From a virus: a stretch of 20,152 nt of DNA. The stretch's first letter is position 1. Every line of letters starts with the position of its first letter. The notes beneath the pieces were generated by a model. That model searched no databases. It was not told the origin of the DNA and saw only the letters and a list, made by a program, of their open reading frames with translations. This document shows positions 1 to 7,609 of this stretch, piece after piece. Both the position numbers and the translations under genes were made by a program. The stretch is from IMG/VR virus record IMGVR_UViG_3300042465_006315, positions 1-20,152 of that record. One strand, 5' to 3'.

Positions 1-23
1 CCCCCTTTGATAACCACTAAAAT

Positions 24-815
24 ATGCCAAAAACCAAAGACCCTAAAGCCCACGGGCATCTTCGCTCGGGAAAGTGGATTACAGACAAGCGACGCTTCGC
101 CATATACCTGCGCGACGACTGCAACTGCGTGTATTGCGGCGAGTCAATTCGTTTGGCGATTGGCACGGCTGGTGCTGTGCTTGACCACGTTATTGCGGAC
201 GGAGGAAACCACGAAACAAATTTAGTGACATGTTGTAAGCCGTGCAACGACGCAAAGGGTGGATCACCCGTAGAAAGTTTTTGCAACGGAGATGCGTTGA
301 AGCGAGTTAGAAGGGCCATAGCGACAAACATTGACGAAGCAAGAGGGCGGGAGTTTTACAACGAGTTTAAGGGCGCGCGAAGCGAAAGCGTTTTGCCTCC
401 TTTGCCGTTTTTGCGAGCCAGTGAAGCCGCCGCGCTTATCGGAATTACTGGAGCAGAATTTCTAACCCGTGTAGAGGATGGACGGTTGAGCAAACCCACG
501 GAGGCTGGATTCGACATCAAGACCGTCGTGCGCGAGACTCTGCGGAACCGGGCCGAGAAAGAAGGTGGAGAGATAACGAACGCAGAAGCATCCCGGCAAC
601 TCACCGTTGCCCGCAAGCAGCAGATTGATCTCGAAATGGAGGTGACGCGCGGAGAAAGATGGCCAAAGGAGGACGTTGAGGCAATCCACGAAACCAGCCT
701 GAGCAACGTTGCGGGCCTGCTCAAGGCGCACGAAGGCAAGACGCTCACGCCGGAGTTGATCCGCGACATCTTCACCGAACTGCGCGAGGTGCCTGCGAAG
801 CTGGCCAAGCTATGA
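24..815 (+). CDS. HNH endonuclease fused to Nu1-like small terminase subunit
   Basis: The 263-residue product has two parts. Residues about 20-80 form an HNH nuclease: C35-x2-C38, then L53-D54-H55-V56, then N66-L67-V68 and C71-x2-C74-N75, in the usual order for the fold. Residues about 130-263 resemble lambda Nu1-type small terminases: a helix-turn-helix start (LRASEAAALIGIT), then a helical segment with the ARKQQIDLEME-type pattern and a C-terminal helix. Small terminases recognise the packaging site and load the large subunit, and HNH proteins are known partners of terminases in HK97-type phages, where they are normally separate genes. The frame is uninterrupted and overlaps the large terminase by ATGA (812-815), so it is translationally coupled. 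No Shine-Dalgarno is seen. GATAAC at 9-14 could be a -10 element like those elsewhere in the window, but its -35 would lie outside. The HNH call is firm; the Nu1 call rests on pattern and position. Confidence 0.8.
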   Translation: MPKTKDPKAHGHLRSGKWITDKRRFAIYLRDDCNCVYCGESIRLAIGTAGAVLDHVIADGGNHETNLVTCCKPCNDAKGGSPVESFCNGDALKRVRRAIATNIDEARGREFYNEFKGARSESVLPPLPFLRASEAAALIGITGAEFLTRVEDGRLSKPTEAGFDIKTVVRETLRNRAEKEGGEITNAEASRQLTVARKQQIDLEMEVTRGERWPKEDVEAIHETSLSNVAGLLKAHEGKTLTPELIRDIFTELREVPAKLAKL

Positions 816-2713
816 CCGACCCGATCAGCGTTGCCAAGATTCGCGCATCATGGCTGCACACCTACGCGCGCAGCTTCGCACCTTGGAGCCGCATGGCACC
901 GGAGGAATGGGCGGAATCCGTGTATCGCCTACCAAACGGCGGACGCTTCCGTTGGGACTTCGCGCCATACACACGCGCGATGTATCAGAGCATCTTCGAC
1001 CGGCGCGTCATCGAGACGAGCTATGCCATCTTCTCGCGCGGACTGAAAAGCACCGTCATCCTTCTTGCCATCGGCTACACGGTGGATCAAAAGCCGCGTC
1101 GCATCCTCTACATGATGCCGACGACCGGACAGGTGGAGAAATTCAGCAAAGACAATTTGTGCGGCGAGCTTTTCGACACGACGCCCTGCCTGAACGAATA
1201 CGGCAGCAAGGGCAACCGACGCGTTACGTCCAACACCATTCTGCACAAGCAATTTCCCGGCGGACTTATCACCATGTTCGGCGCGAATGCACCCGGCGAA
1301 TTGCGACGCGCGAAAGGCAGCTTCCTCGTCATTGACGAAAAGGACGCCATCCAAAAAGAGGAAGGCGACGAAGGCGATCAGGTGCAAATATTCTGGAAGC
1401 GTGGCAGCGAATACCCAGACACAATCCGCGTGTCTGCGAGCTACCCCTCGCTGCTCGGCCACAGCCGGATCATGAACGATCTGGAAAACTCAGACTGGAA
1501 TGAGTGGCACGTCACATGCGTCAAGTGTGGCGGCGAGCCGTTCGTCATGCACCGCCGACAGCTTCGATACGACAAGGGCAAGCCCGAGGGCGCGCGGCTG
1601 GAATGCCCGAGGTGCGGCGAGTTCCTGACCGACGCGGAGCGTTACGCGATGGCGCACAAGCAGGGATTCGACAACTGGAAACCGCGCAATGAGTTTCGCG
1701 GGCGGCGAGGCTACCACGCCAACGCCCTGCTTTGGCCGCACCCGGTTGATCCCGTGCGCTACCCGGCAGGATACCTTGGCCAGATGGCGGAGGAGGAAAT
1801 GGCCGTCGCAGCGAGCGCAGACCCGAAGCGCGCGCGCCGGCCAATGGTGAACACCGTGGACGCGGAGCCGTTCGACCCCACTGACGAAAGCGAGCAGCCG
1901 CCTGACTGGAAAACCTTGTATGAGCGGCGCGAGAATTACGACACCGTTCCGCAGGCCGCATCATTCATCACGGCATTTTGCGACGTGCAACGCAACCGGC
2001 TAGAGGTTGGCTGGCGCGCATGGAACCGCGAGGAAGAATCATGGGGCCTCGACCACGTAGTGCTCGACGGCTACACGTCGCATCAAGAAGTCTGGACGGC
2101 GCTGGCAAAGGAGCTTGGCCGCGAGTGGACGCACGCCAGCGGCGCGAAGCTACGGCTCGGAATGGCATTCGTGGACGGCGGCGCATACGCGGAGGAAGTG
2201 TATCGCTTTTTCCAGCGCATCGCGCGCGAGCCGGTGCAACATGTCACTGGCCACGTCCGCGCGAGCAAGGGCGTCGGCAGATTCGGCGCACCGATTATCA
2301 CGCGCAAGATGAGCACGGTTGCCAAGAATTTGAAGGGCCATGAGATCGGGACGTGGGAGGCAAAGGATCGCATTTACGAACGCCTGCGCGTGACGGAGCC
2401 GGGCGCGACGGCGATGCACTTCAACCAGCGATTCTCGGAAGAATACTTTCAGCAGTTGACCGTGGAAAAAGTCGTCATCACGTTTGACGGCGGGCAGGAG
2501 ATTCGGAAATACGAGAACGAAAAGAACGCGCGCAACGAAGCCCTCGACATCGAGGTTGGATGCCTCGCGGCGCTACGGCTGCACCCTCGCAACTGGGACG
2601 CGCTAGAGCAGGCCATTGCGGACGACGCCGAAGCCCTGCGCACGCCCAACGCGAAGCCGCGCGAGGAAGCGCCGCAGGTTGCGGTGTTCAGCGGGCGCGG
2701 GTGGGGGATGTAG
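812..2713 (+). CDS. Terminase large subunit, lambda GpA family
   Basis: The 633-residue packaging motor has an N-terminal ATPase and a C-terminal nuclease. The Walker A segment is deviant (S75-R-G-L-K-S-T81), as in the GpA family. Walker B is FLVIDEKD with D175/E176, followed by a coupling-motif-like VSASYPSL. A zinc-ribbon pair (CVKCG and CPRCG, about residues 237-269) separates the ATPase from the nuclease. Putative RNase H-like metal ligands are D391 (TAFCDVQ), D455 (AFVDGG) and D579 (LDIEVG). The length matches lambda gpA (about 640 residues). The enzyme would translocate DNA into the prohead and cut concatemers at cos-like sites together with the upstream protein. It starts in the ATGA overlap with that gene and ends only nine bases before the -35 of the next promoter. 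Confidence 0.93.
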   Translation: MTDPISVAKIRASWLHTYARSFAPWSRMAPEEWAESVYRLPNGGRFRWDFAPYTRAMYQSIFDRRVIETSYAIFSRGLKSTVILLAIGYTVDQKPRRILYMMPTTGQVEKFSKDNLCGELFDTTPCLNEYGSKGNRRVTSNTILHKQFPGGLITMFGANAPGELRRAKGSFLVIDEKDAIQKEEGDEGDQVQIFWKRGSEYPDTIRVSASYPSLLGHSRIMNDLENSDWNEWHVTCVKCGGEPFVMHRRQLRYDKGKPEGARLECPRCGEFLTDAERYAMAHKQGFDNWKPRNEFRGRRGYHANALLWPHPVDPVRYPAGYLGQMAEEEMAVAASADPKRARRPMVNTVDAEPFDPTDESEQPPDWKTLYERRENYDTVPQAASFITAFCDVQRNRLEVGWRAWNREEESWGLDHVVLDGYTSHQEVWTALAKELGREWTHASGAKLRLGMAFVDGGAYAEEVYRFFQRIAREPVQHVTGHVRASKGVGRFGAPIITRKMSTVAKNLKGHEIGTWEAKDRIYERLRVTEPGATAMHFNQRFSEEYFQQLTVEKVVITFDGGQEIRKYENEKNARNEALDIEVGCLAALRLHPRNWDALEQAIADDAEALRTPNAKPREEAPQVAVFSGRGWGM

Positions 2714-2721
2714 CTTTGCGC

Positions 2722-2750
2722 TTGCAACCCCGGCGCGGTGCGGCTATACG
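2722..2750 (+). promoter_or_regulatory. Predicted promoter for the head operon (TTGCAA-17-TATACG)
   Basis: TTGCAA at 2722-2727 and TATACG at 2745-2750 are separated by 17 bp. The expected transcription start is near 2757, five bases before the ATG at 2762. The element rules out the alternative GTG start at 2738, which would lie inside the promoter. It is one of six sites in the window with the same geometry. This is a prediction from sequence only. Confidence 0.55.
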
Positions 2751-2761
2751 CAGCGCCAACA

Positions 2762-3322
2762 ATGGCCGCAGTCACGACAACGCAGGGCGTGCCGCTCACG
2801 ATTGAGAGCGGCAACGAGTATCACTTCACGGTGAACTACCCCGACTTCCCGGTTGGCACATGGACGGCGGCATTCGTCATCGTGTTGAGCACCGGCACCC
2901 CGAGCAGCACGGCAGCGACCACCAGCGGCAGCGACTTCCTCGTTACGCTCACCAGCGCGGTCACGGCGGCACTCGCGCCCGGTGACTACACCTTTGCGGT
3001 TTACGTCACATCGAGCAGCCAGCGAACCACAGCGGAGACTGGCAAGATTTCCATTCTTCCAAACTTGGCCGTCGCGCGCACGGCGACGTTTGCCGAGGCG
3101 CAGGTTGCGCTACTCAAGACGGTGATGGCTTCGTTCGCAGCGACCGACAAGCAGACTGTGAATTTCAACGGCCAGAGCTTCACGCGCTACGCAATCGCGG
3201 ACTACCAAAAGCAGCTTGTGTATTTCCAAGCCGCCGTGATTCGTGAGCAGCAGACGCAGGCCGCACTGCGCGGCGAAGTCTGCGCGGGCCGCGTCGCACT
3301 CGACTTCATCGCCGCCGATTAA
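2762..3322 (+). CDS. gpW-like head-tail joining protein with N-terminal beta domain
   Basis: The 186-residue protein sits between terminase and portal, exactly where lambda places gene W. Residues about 109-171 look like gpW: a first helix (AEAQVALLKTVMASF), a short beta hairpin (QTVNFNGQSFTRYA) and a second helix (IADYQKQLVYFQAAVIREQQ). In lambda, gpW closes the filled head and prepares it for tail attachment. Lambda gpW has only 68 residues; here about 105 residues precede it. They are rich in Thr, Ser and Val and read as a beta sandwich (YHFTVNYPDFPVGTWTAAFVIV, then GDYTFAVYVTSS). ATG 2762 is chosen because the upstream GTG at 2738 falls inside the predicted promoter. No Shine-Dalgarno is present. 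Coding is near certain; the gpW assignment is by pattern and synteny. Confidence 0.7.
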   Translation: MAAVTTTQGVPLTIESGNEYHFTVNYPDFPVGTWTAAFVIVLSTGTPSSTAATTSGSDFLVTLTSAVTAALAPGDYTFAVYVTSSSQRTTAETGKISILPNLAVARTATFAEAQVALLKTVMASFAATDKQTVNFNGQSFTRYAIADYQKQLVYFQAAVIREQQTQAALRGEVCAGRVALDFIAAD

Positions 3323-3326
3323 CCCC

Positions 3327-5084
3327 ATGAAAAACCCTTTCCGCTGGCTCAAAGAAAAGCTCTCCCGCTCTTACAAGGACATTGCGGGCGTCGGCGTGAG
3401 CTACAACAAAGATTGGGCGCTGAACACGCAGAGCGAGGACGCCGACTTGTGGCAGTCCGCGTATGCGCTGACAGCCCGCACGCGCGACCTCGCGCGCACG
3501 AACCCGACGTTCATCCGCTATCGCGAACTCATCTGGGGCAGCGTATTCGGCGAGGCTGGCACGATGCTGCGCATGAAGGTGAAGGAGCAGGAGGATCGCG
3601 TCATTCACACCCCGCAGGAAAAGTCTGCCATCCTCGCGCACGATGAGCGCCGCCGCCGCGTGATGGAATGGGCAGCGAAAAAGGACGGGCGCGAATACAC
3701 GCACGAACCGCTTTACCGAGGCTTTGGAAACAACGGCAACCGCGTCGCGCAAATCAAAGTCGGCGAGCAGGACGTGTTTGCCTGCCAGCTTATTGAGCGG
3801 AAGTGGAAGGAATGGCAGCGCGCGCAGTATTGCGACGTGCGCGGCACCCGCACCTACTCGCAGATCCGGCAGCTTCGCTTGTGGAGCGCCATTCGTGACG
3901 GCGACTTTTTCATCCGCATGATTCGCAGTCCGAAGGTGAACAAGTTCGGCTTCTCACTCCAGCTCATCAACGCCGAATGGGTGGACAGATTCGCCAATGC
4001 CAAGCTCGCCAACGGCAACGAAGTCCGCATGGGCATTGAATACGAGTTCACCGAGTTCGGCACCGGCAAGCCCGTCGCGTATTACTTCATCAAGCGCCAG
4101 CCGATGGACTGGCAATTCAGTGTGCAGAAAGCATTCGGCAGCGTCGGCCCGCTACACGACCGCATTGACGCTCGCGACATCATTCACTACGCGCGCCCAG
4201 TGGACGCCGACGCCACACGGCCCGCGCCGTGGGTGGCGAGCGCCATCCCGACCGCGCGACAGCTTGACCAATACGCCATCGCCGAGGTTGTCGCCGCGCG
4301 CTCGCAGGCGTGCAAGGTGGGCTGGCTGTCCAGCACCGTCGTCCCCGAGGGCGGAGTGCCGACAAACGTTGACCCGCGCACTGGCGTCCCTCGCCAAGAA
4401 CTGACACCCGGCAGCATCGTCGGCCTGCCGTGGGGCGTGGAATACACGGAGAGCGACCCGAAACATCCCAACGGGAATTTCGAGGCATTCCGCAAGGCGC
4501 AACTTCGGCACCAAGCGGCTGGAATGCCCGGCGCTGCATACAGCGAGCTTGCGAACGATTACGAGTCCATCAACTTTTCAGCCGGCAGACTTCAACGGCT
4601 CGCGACGGATGCGATGACCTACATGATCCAGCGGTTCGACATTGACGTTGCCGAGGTGCCAATCTTTGAAGCATGGCTGGAAATGTCGCTGCTCACTGGC
4701 GAGATCCCGCTTCCCGCTGCGAAGTTCGACAAGTTCAACGCACCGCACTTCCAAGGCCCGCGCACGCCGCAGGTTGACGAGGTGAAGGAAGTCACCGCCG
4801 CCGCGCTGCGCATCGCGAATCATTTCAGCAGCGACCAGCACGAATGCGACCAATACGGCGTGGACTTCGAGACGATGCTTTTCGATCAGGCCGAGGCCAA
4901 CATGATGAAGGAAAAGGTCGGCATTGGCACCATCAAGACCGTTGAAACGCCGCCGCCGCAGGCACCCGCCGAAGCCGAGGAGGATGACGAAGTGGAAGTT
5001 GAAACAGAACCGGAAGATGAAAAGCCCAAACCGGCGGCGAAGAAATCGCGCATGACAAAAAGCAAGCGCGTGAAACTCAAATGA
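3327..5084 (+). CDS. Portal protein, lambda gpB-type
   Basis: The 585-residue portal would form the dodecameric ring at the capsid vertex through which DNA passes. Family-like stretches are DLARTNPTFIRYRELIWGSV (about residues 53-72), the RKWKEWQRAQYCDVRGTRTY region (about 156-175) with the following RLWSAIRDGDFFIR, and AGMPGAAYSELANDYESINF near residue 400. The last 50 residues are strongly charged: an acidic run (EAEEDDEVEVETEPEDE) followed by a basic run ending in KSKRVKLK. ATG 3327 follows the previous stop by four bases. A longer frame to 3243 would overlap the gpW-like gene by 80 bases and encodes only Arg/Ser/His-rich sequence, so it was not used. The end overlaps the next ORF by ATGA. 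Confidence 0.9.
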   Translation: MKNPFRWLKEKLSRSYKDIAGVGVSYNKDWALNTQSEDADLWQSAYALTARTRDLARTNPTFIRYRELIWGSVFGEAGTMLRMKVKEQEDRVIHTPQEKSAILAHDERRRRVMEWAAKKDGREYTHEPLYRGFGNNGNRVAQIKVGEQDVFACQLIERKWKEWQRAQYCDVRGTRTYSQIRQLRLWSAIRDGDFFIRMIRSPKVNKFGFSLQLINAEWVDRFANAKLANGNEVRMGIEYEFTEFGTGKPVAYYFIKRQPMDWQFSVQKAFGSVGPLHDRIDARDIIHYARPVDADATRPAPWVASAIPTARQLDQYAIAEVVAARSQACKVGWLSSTVVPEGGVPTNVDPRTGVPRQELTPGSIVGLPWGVEYTESDPKHPNGNFEAFRKAQLRHQAAGMPGAAYSELANDYESINFSAGRLQRLATDAMTYMIQRFDIDVAEVPIFEAWLEMSLLTGEIPLPAAKFDKFNAPHFQGPRTPQVDEVKEVTAAALRIANHFSSDQHECDQYGVDFETMLFDQAEANMMKEKVGIGTIKTVETPPPQAPAEAEEDDEVEVETEPEDEKPKPAAKKSRMTKSKRVKLK

Positions 5085-5176
5085 AGAAACCCGGCCCAGC
5101 CAAAAAGAAAAAAAAGCCGCGCAAGCCGCTTCCATTTGAAATCGAAAACCGCGACCCTCAATTATTCACACGATGA
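5081..5176 (+). CDS. 31-residue basic peptide between portal and protease/capsid
   Basis: A short frame begins with the ATG at 5081, overlaps the portal stop as ATGA, and ends in a second ATGA overlap with the protease/capsid gene at 5173. The product is very basic in its first half (MKKPGPAKKKKKPRKP) and ends FEIENRDPQLFTR. It resembles no family I know. The double stop-start overlap is typical of translationally coupled phage genes and favours real translation. It could carry ribosomes from portal to capsid gene even if the peptide has no function. Alternatively it may be an inert leader, or a virion or scaffold peptide that contacts DNA. Confidence 0.5.
   Translation: MKKPGPAKKKKKPRKPLPFEIENRDPQLFTR
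5136..5165 (+). promoter_or_regulatory. Possible weak promoter before protease/capsid gene
   Basis: TTGAAA at 5136-5141 and AATTAT at 5160-5165 are 18 bp apart, and the predicted start would fall at about 5172, next to the ATG at 5173. The geometry resembles the other predicted promoters, but the match is poorer and the site lies inside the 31-residue ORF, so it may be chance. Confidence 0.22.
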
Positions 5177-7071
5177 GCACAAAGAACATTCAAATCCCCG
5201 AGCAGCTTTTCCGAAGCGCATCCGTTGAACTCAGCAAGCGCGACGGCACCGAAGATGAAATGCACATGAGCATTTCCAGCGACGTGCCTTACAAGCGTTA
5301 CGACTGGATGAACGATGAATATTACTGGGAGGTGCTCGACCACGGGCGCGGCGCTTGCGACGAAACACGGCTCCGGGCTGGACTGCCAATCCTGTTCAAT
5401 CACGACACCGACAAGCACCTCGCGCGTGCAACGTCGTTTGAGAATGACGGAAAGAAAATCACCGTGAGCGGACTCAAGTGGAGCAGCAGCGAATTTGCGC
5501 AGGAGAAAAAAGCCGACGCAATGAACGGCTCGCTGCCAGACACTAGCGTTGGGTATCGTATCACGGACGACGGCGAATGTATCGGCTCAAAAGACGGTTG
5601 CCCTATTTATAAATTTAAGTGGGCACCGCATGAAGCATCGCTCGTCACGGTGCCTGCCGATACTACGGTCGGCGTAGGGCGCGGCGTAAGGCCGGAAGGC
5701 ATGATTACGCGCAGCGTTACTTTTTCTATTGACAACAAACCCAAACCCGCTACAAACGCACCAACCCACACACCTATGGCCGATCCAATCGCACCCACCG
5801 CACCCGAAACCCCGAGCATTAACATCGTCGCGGAACGCCAAGGGGCGGTTGCGGCGGAACGCAAGCGCGTTGCTGATATTCAGGAACTCAACACCCACTT
5901 CACGCAGAAAGGCATTGCAGGCCGTCGCGTGGATGCTGGCAAGCTCGCCGAACGCATGATTGCGGACGGCAAGACCGTTGACGACTTCCGCAACGAAGTC
6001 ATTCGCACCGAACTGCCCGAACTCAAGCCCATCGAGACTTCGCCCGAAGTCGGCATGAGCAAGCGCGACCTTTCCGGCTATTCCATCGTTCGCGCCATGA
6101 ACGGCGCAATCGGCGCGATGAAGGGCCAAAGCTGGAGCGGCCTCGAAAAGGACGCCAGCGAAGCCGCCGCGAAGATCGCGGGCCGCAGCACGCAGGGCTT
6201 TTTCATCCCTCACGACGTGATGCAGTCTCGCGCGTTGACAACCAACGTGTTCAGCGCAGCCGGGGCTTTCGTGGACACCTCCGCGCAGGGCCAGTCGCTC
6301 ATCGAGCTTTACCGGAACAAGATGCACGTTGTCGCCCTCGGCGCTCGCGTGCTGACCGGACTGCAAGGCAACCTCGCCATTCCCTCGCAGACTGGCGGCG
6401 CAACCGCATCGTGGCTGTCCGAGGATGCGACCATCACCGCCAGCGCGCAGACGGTCGGCCAGGTCTCGCTCACGCCGCACCGCCTCGCCGGTGCGACCGC
6501 ATTCACGTATCAGCTTCTTGCACAGTCCTCGCAGGACGTGGAGAACTTCGTTCGCAATGACCTGATGACCGTGCTCGCCATCGAAAAAGACCGCGCTGCA
6601 CTCAAGGGCACCGGCGCTTCCGGCGAGCCGCTCGGCATCTACGGCACTGCGAACAAATCCACCAGCGTCACGCTGGCTGGCGCGAATAGCATGACCTACG
6701 CGAACGCGGTTCAGTTCGAGGCGAACGTAGCACTCAACAACGCGGACATGGGAAGCCTCGGCTACCTCACCAGCGTTCAGACCAAGGCCAACGCCAAGCT
6801 CATCGCGGAAATCAACAGCACGAACAGCAACCCGGTCTGGAAGGGTGACATGGTGAACGGCTACACCGCCCGCGCCACGAACCAATTGACCACGCTTCCG
6901 AGTGTCATCTTCGGCAACTGGAGCGACCTCATCATTGGCGACTGGGCGAGCAACGAAGTGATCGTTGACCCCTACTCGCTCTCCATGCAGGGCCAAGTCC
7001 GCATCGTGATGCAGCAGCTTACCGACGTTGCCATCCGGCACGCCAAATCGTTCAGCATCTCCACCACGTAG
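5173..7071 (+). CDS. Prohead protease-major capsid protein fusion (HK97 fold)
   Basis: This is one 632-residue chain. Residues about 20-185 form an HK97/herpes-type serine maturation protease: catalytic-like H77 (LFNHDTDKHLARA), S125 (LPDTSVGYRI) and the H153-E154-A-S-L-V-T-V-P-A segment. Residues about 217-280 are helical and charged (AVAAERKRVADIQEL), like the delta scaffolding region. Residues about 340-632 are an HK97-type capsid: GARVLTGLQGNLAIPSQTGG, an E-loop-like region, an ALKGTGASGEPLGIYG segment and C-terminal DVAIRHAKSFSIS. The chain would self-assemble into proheads, cleave itself and release the capsid domain. ATG 5776 (M202, MADPIAPTAPE) is at the domain junction and could allow internal initiation. 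No separate scaffold gene is seen. It starts in an ATGA overlap with the micro-ORF. Confidence 0.92.
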   Translation: MSTKNIQIPEQLFRSASVELSKRDGTEDEMHMSISSDVPYKRYDWMNDEYYWEVLDHGRGACDETRLRAGLPILFNHDTDKHLARATSFENDGKKITVSGLKWSSSEFAQEKKADAMNGSLPDTSVGYRITDDGECIGSKDGCPIYKFKWAPHEASLVTVPADTTVGVGRGVRPEGMITRSVTFSIDNKPKPATNAPTHTPMADPIAPTAPETPSINIVAERQGAVAAERKRVADIQELNTHFTQKGIAGRRVDAGKLAERMIADGKTVDDFRNEVIRTELPELKPIETSPEVGMSKRDLSGYSIVRAMNGAIGAMKGQSWSGLEKDASEAAAKIAGRSTQGFFIPHDVMQSRALTTNVFSAAGAFVDTSAQGQSLIELYRNKMHVVALGARVLTGLQGNLAIPSQTGGATASWLSEDATITASAQTVGQVSLTPHRLAGATAFTYQLLAQSSQDVENFVRNDLMTVLAIEKDRAALKGTGASGEPLGIYGTANKSTSVTLAGANSMTYANAVQFEANVALNNADMGSLGYLTSVQTKANAKLIAEINSTNSNPVWKGDMVNGYTARATNQLTTLPSVIFGNWSDLIIGDWASNEVIVDPYSLSMQGQVRIVMQQLTDVAIRHAKSFSISTT

Positions 7072-7110
7072 TCCTAGCCGAAAGCAACCACTCCAACAGA
7101 CCCAAACAAT

Positions 7111-7506
7111 ATGGCCACACAATCCGACCTCAACGGTTCACTCACAGCGTTCTCACTCGTCCCCGCCGTCAATCTTCTCGTCGCCGCAGGCACGCAGACG
7201 TATGCTGGCGTTGACTTGCAGGACTACATCAACAACGTGAAGCTCATCTTCACGCACGCGGGCGCAGCCTCAGACGGCGCGAACTCGCTGCAAGTATCCA
7301 TCCTCGACAGCGCGGACAACGTCACGTTCGCCGCGACCGCTGGCCTGCCGACGTTTGCCGCCATCACCGCCGAAAGCGGCATGGTAAGCATCTCGCTCGA
7401 CACGCGATCCTGCCGCCGCTACATTCAAGGGAAGCTGCTCACGTCGTCCACCACTGCGACGTTCCGCTGCGCGCTCGTTGGAGTTGGCTTGAAGCAGGTC
7501 ATCTAG
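7111..7506 (+). CDS. Probable head decoration/stabilisation protein
   Basis: The 131-residue, beta-rich protein follows the capsid gene after a 39-base gap. Its layout (GVDLQDYINNVKLIFTHAG, then SLQVSILDSADNVTFAA, then a C-terminal YIQGKL...FRCALVGVGL) resembles small proteins often found beside capsid genes in siphophages, in which a beta sandwich carries a SILDSADNVTF-like hairpin. I infer a capsid-surface or head-completion role from position and composition; no catalytic motif is visible. It is the last gene of the head unit and lies 24 bases before a strong terminator. Confidence 0.55.
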   Translation: MATQSDLNGSLTAFSLVPAVNLLVAAGTQTYAGVDLQDYINNVKLIFTHAGAASDGANSLQVSILDSADNVTFAATAGLPTFAAITAESGMVSISLDTRSCRRYIQGKLLTSSTTATFRCALVGVGLKQVI

Positions 7507-7530
7507 TCACACTCTGGTTGGTATTCATCT

Positions 7531-7567
7531 AGGGCCGCGCGGAGAAATCTGCGCGGCCCTTGCTTTT
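7531..7567 (+). terminator. Rho-independent terminator after head genes
   Basis: A 10-bp perfect stem (AGGGCCGCGC at 7531-7540 with GCGCGGCCCT at 7551-7560) encloses a 10-base loop and is followed by TGCTTTT. The T tract is interrupted by GC, but the stem is very GC-rich. It separates the head unit from the accessory island; the next predicted promoter starts five bases later. Confidence 0.75.
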
Positions 7568-7571
7568 GCGG

Positions 7572-7599
7572 TTGACACTTAGCCAGCGTTCGCTAAAAG
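7572..7599 (+). promoter_or_regulatory. Predicted promoter of accessory island (TTGACA-16-TAAAAG)
   Basis: A consensus -35 TTGACA at 7572-7577 is followed after 16 bp by TAAAAG at 7594-7599 (or after 17 bp by AAAAGT). The predicted start is near 7606, four bases before ATG 7610. It lies immediately after the terminator, as expected for a unit with its own transcription. Confidence 0.6.
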
Positions 7600-7609
7600 T
7601 GTCCACACA

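Noticed and set aside
2738-2761. GTG start at 2738 for the gpW-like gene
   Set aside because: It would lie between the -35 and -10 of a good predicted promoter whose start site is near 2757; ATG 2762 is the first start on the transcript.
3243-3326. Upstream extension of the portal gene to 3243
   Set aside because: It overlaps the gpW-like gene by 80 bases and encodes Arg/Ser/His-rich shadow sequence; ATG 3327 gives a normal portal N-terminus.
6662-6676. Inverted repeat CCAGCG-TCA-CGCTGG inside the capsid gene
   Set aside because: A 6-bp stem within conserved coding sequence and without a T tract; expected by chance in GC-rich DNA.
5587-7122. A 511-residue open frame on the - strand opposite the capsid gene
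   Set aside because: It is fully antisense to a well-supported protease/capsid gene, has Arg/Val/Gly-biased composition and no recognisable motif. It arises from the GC-rich codon bias of the + strand.
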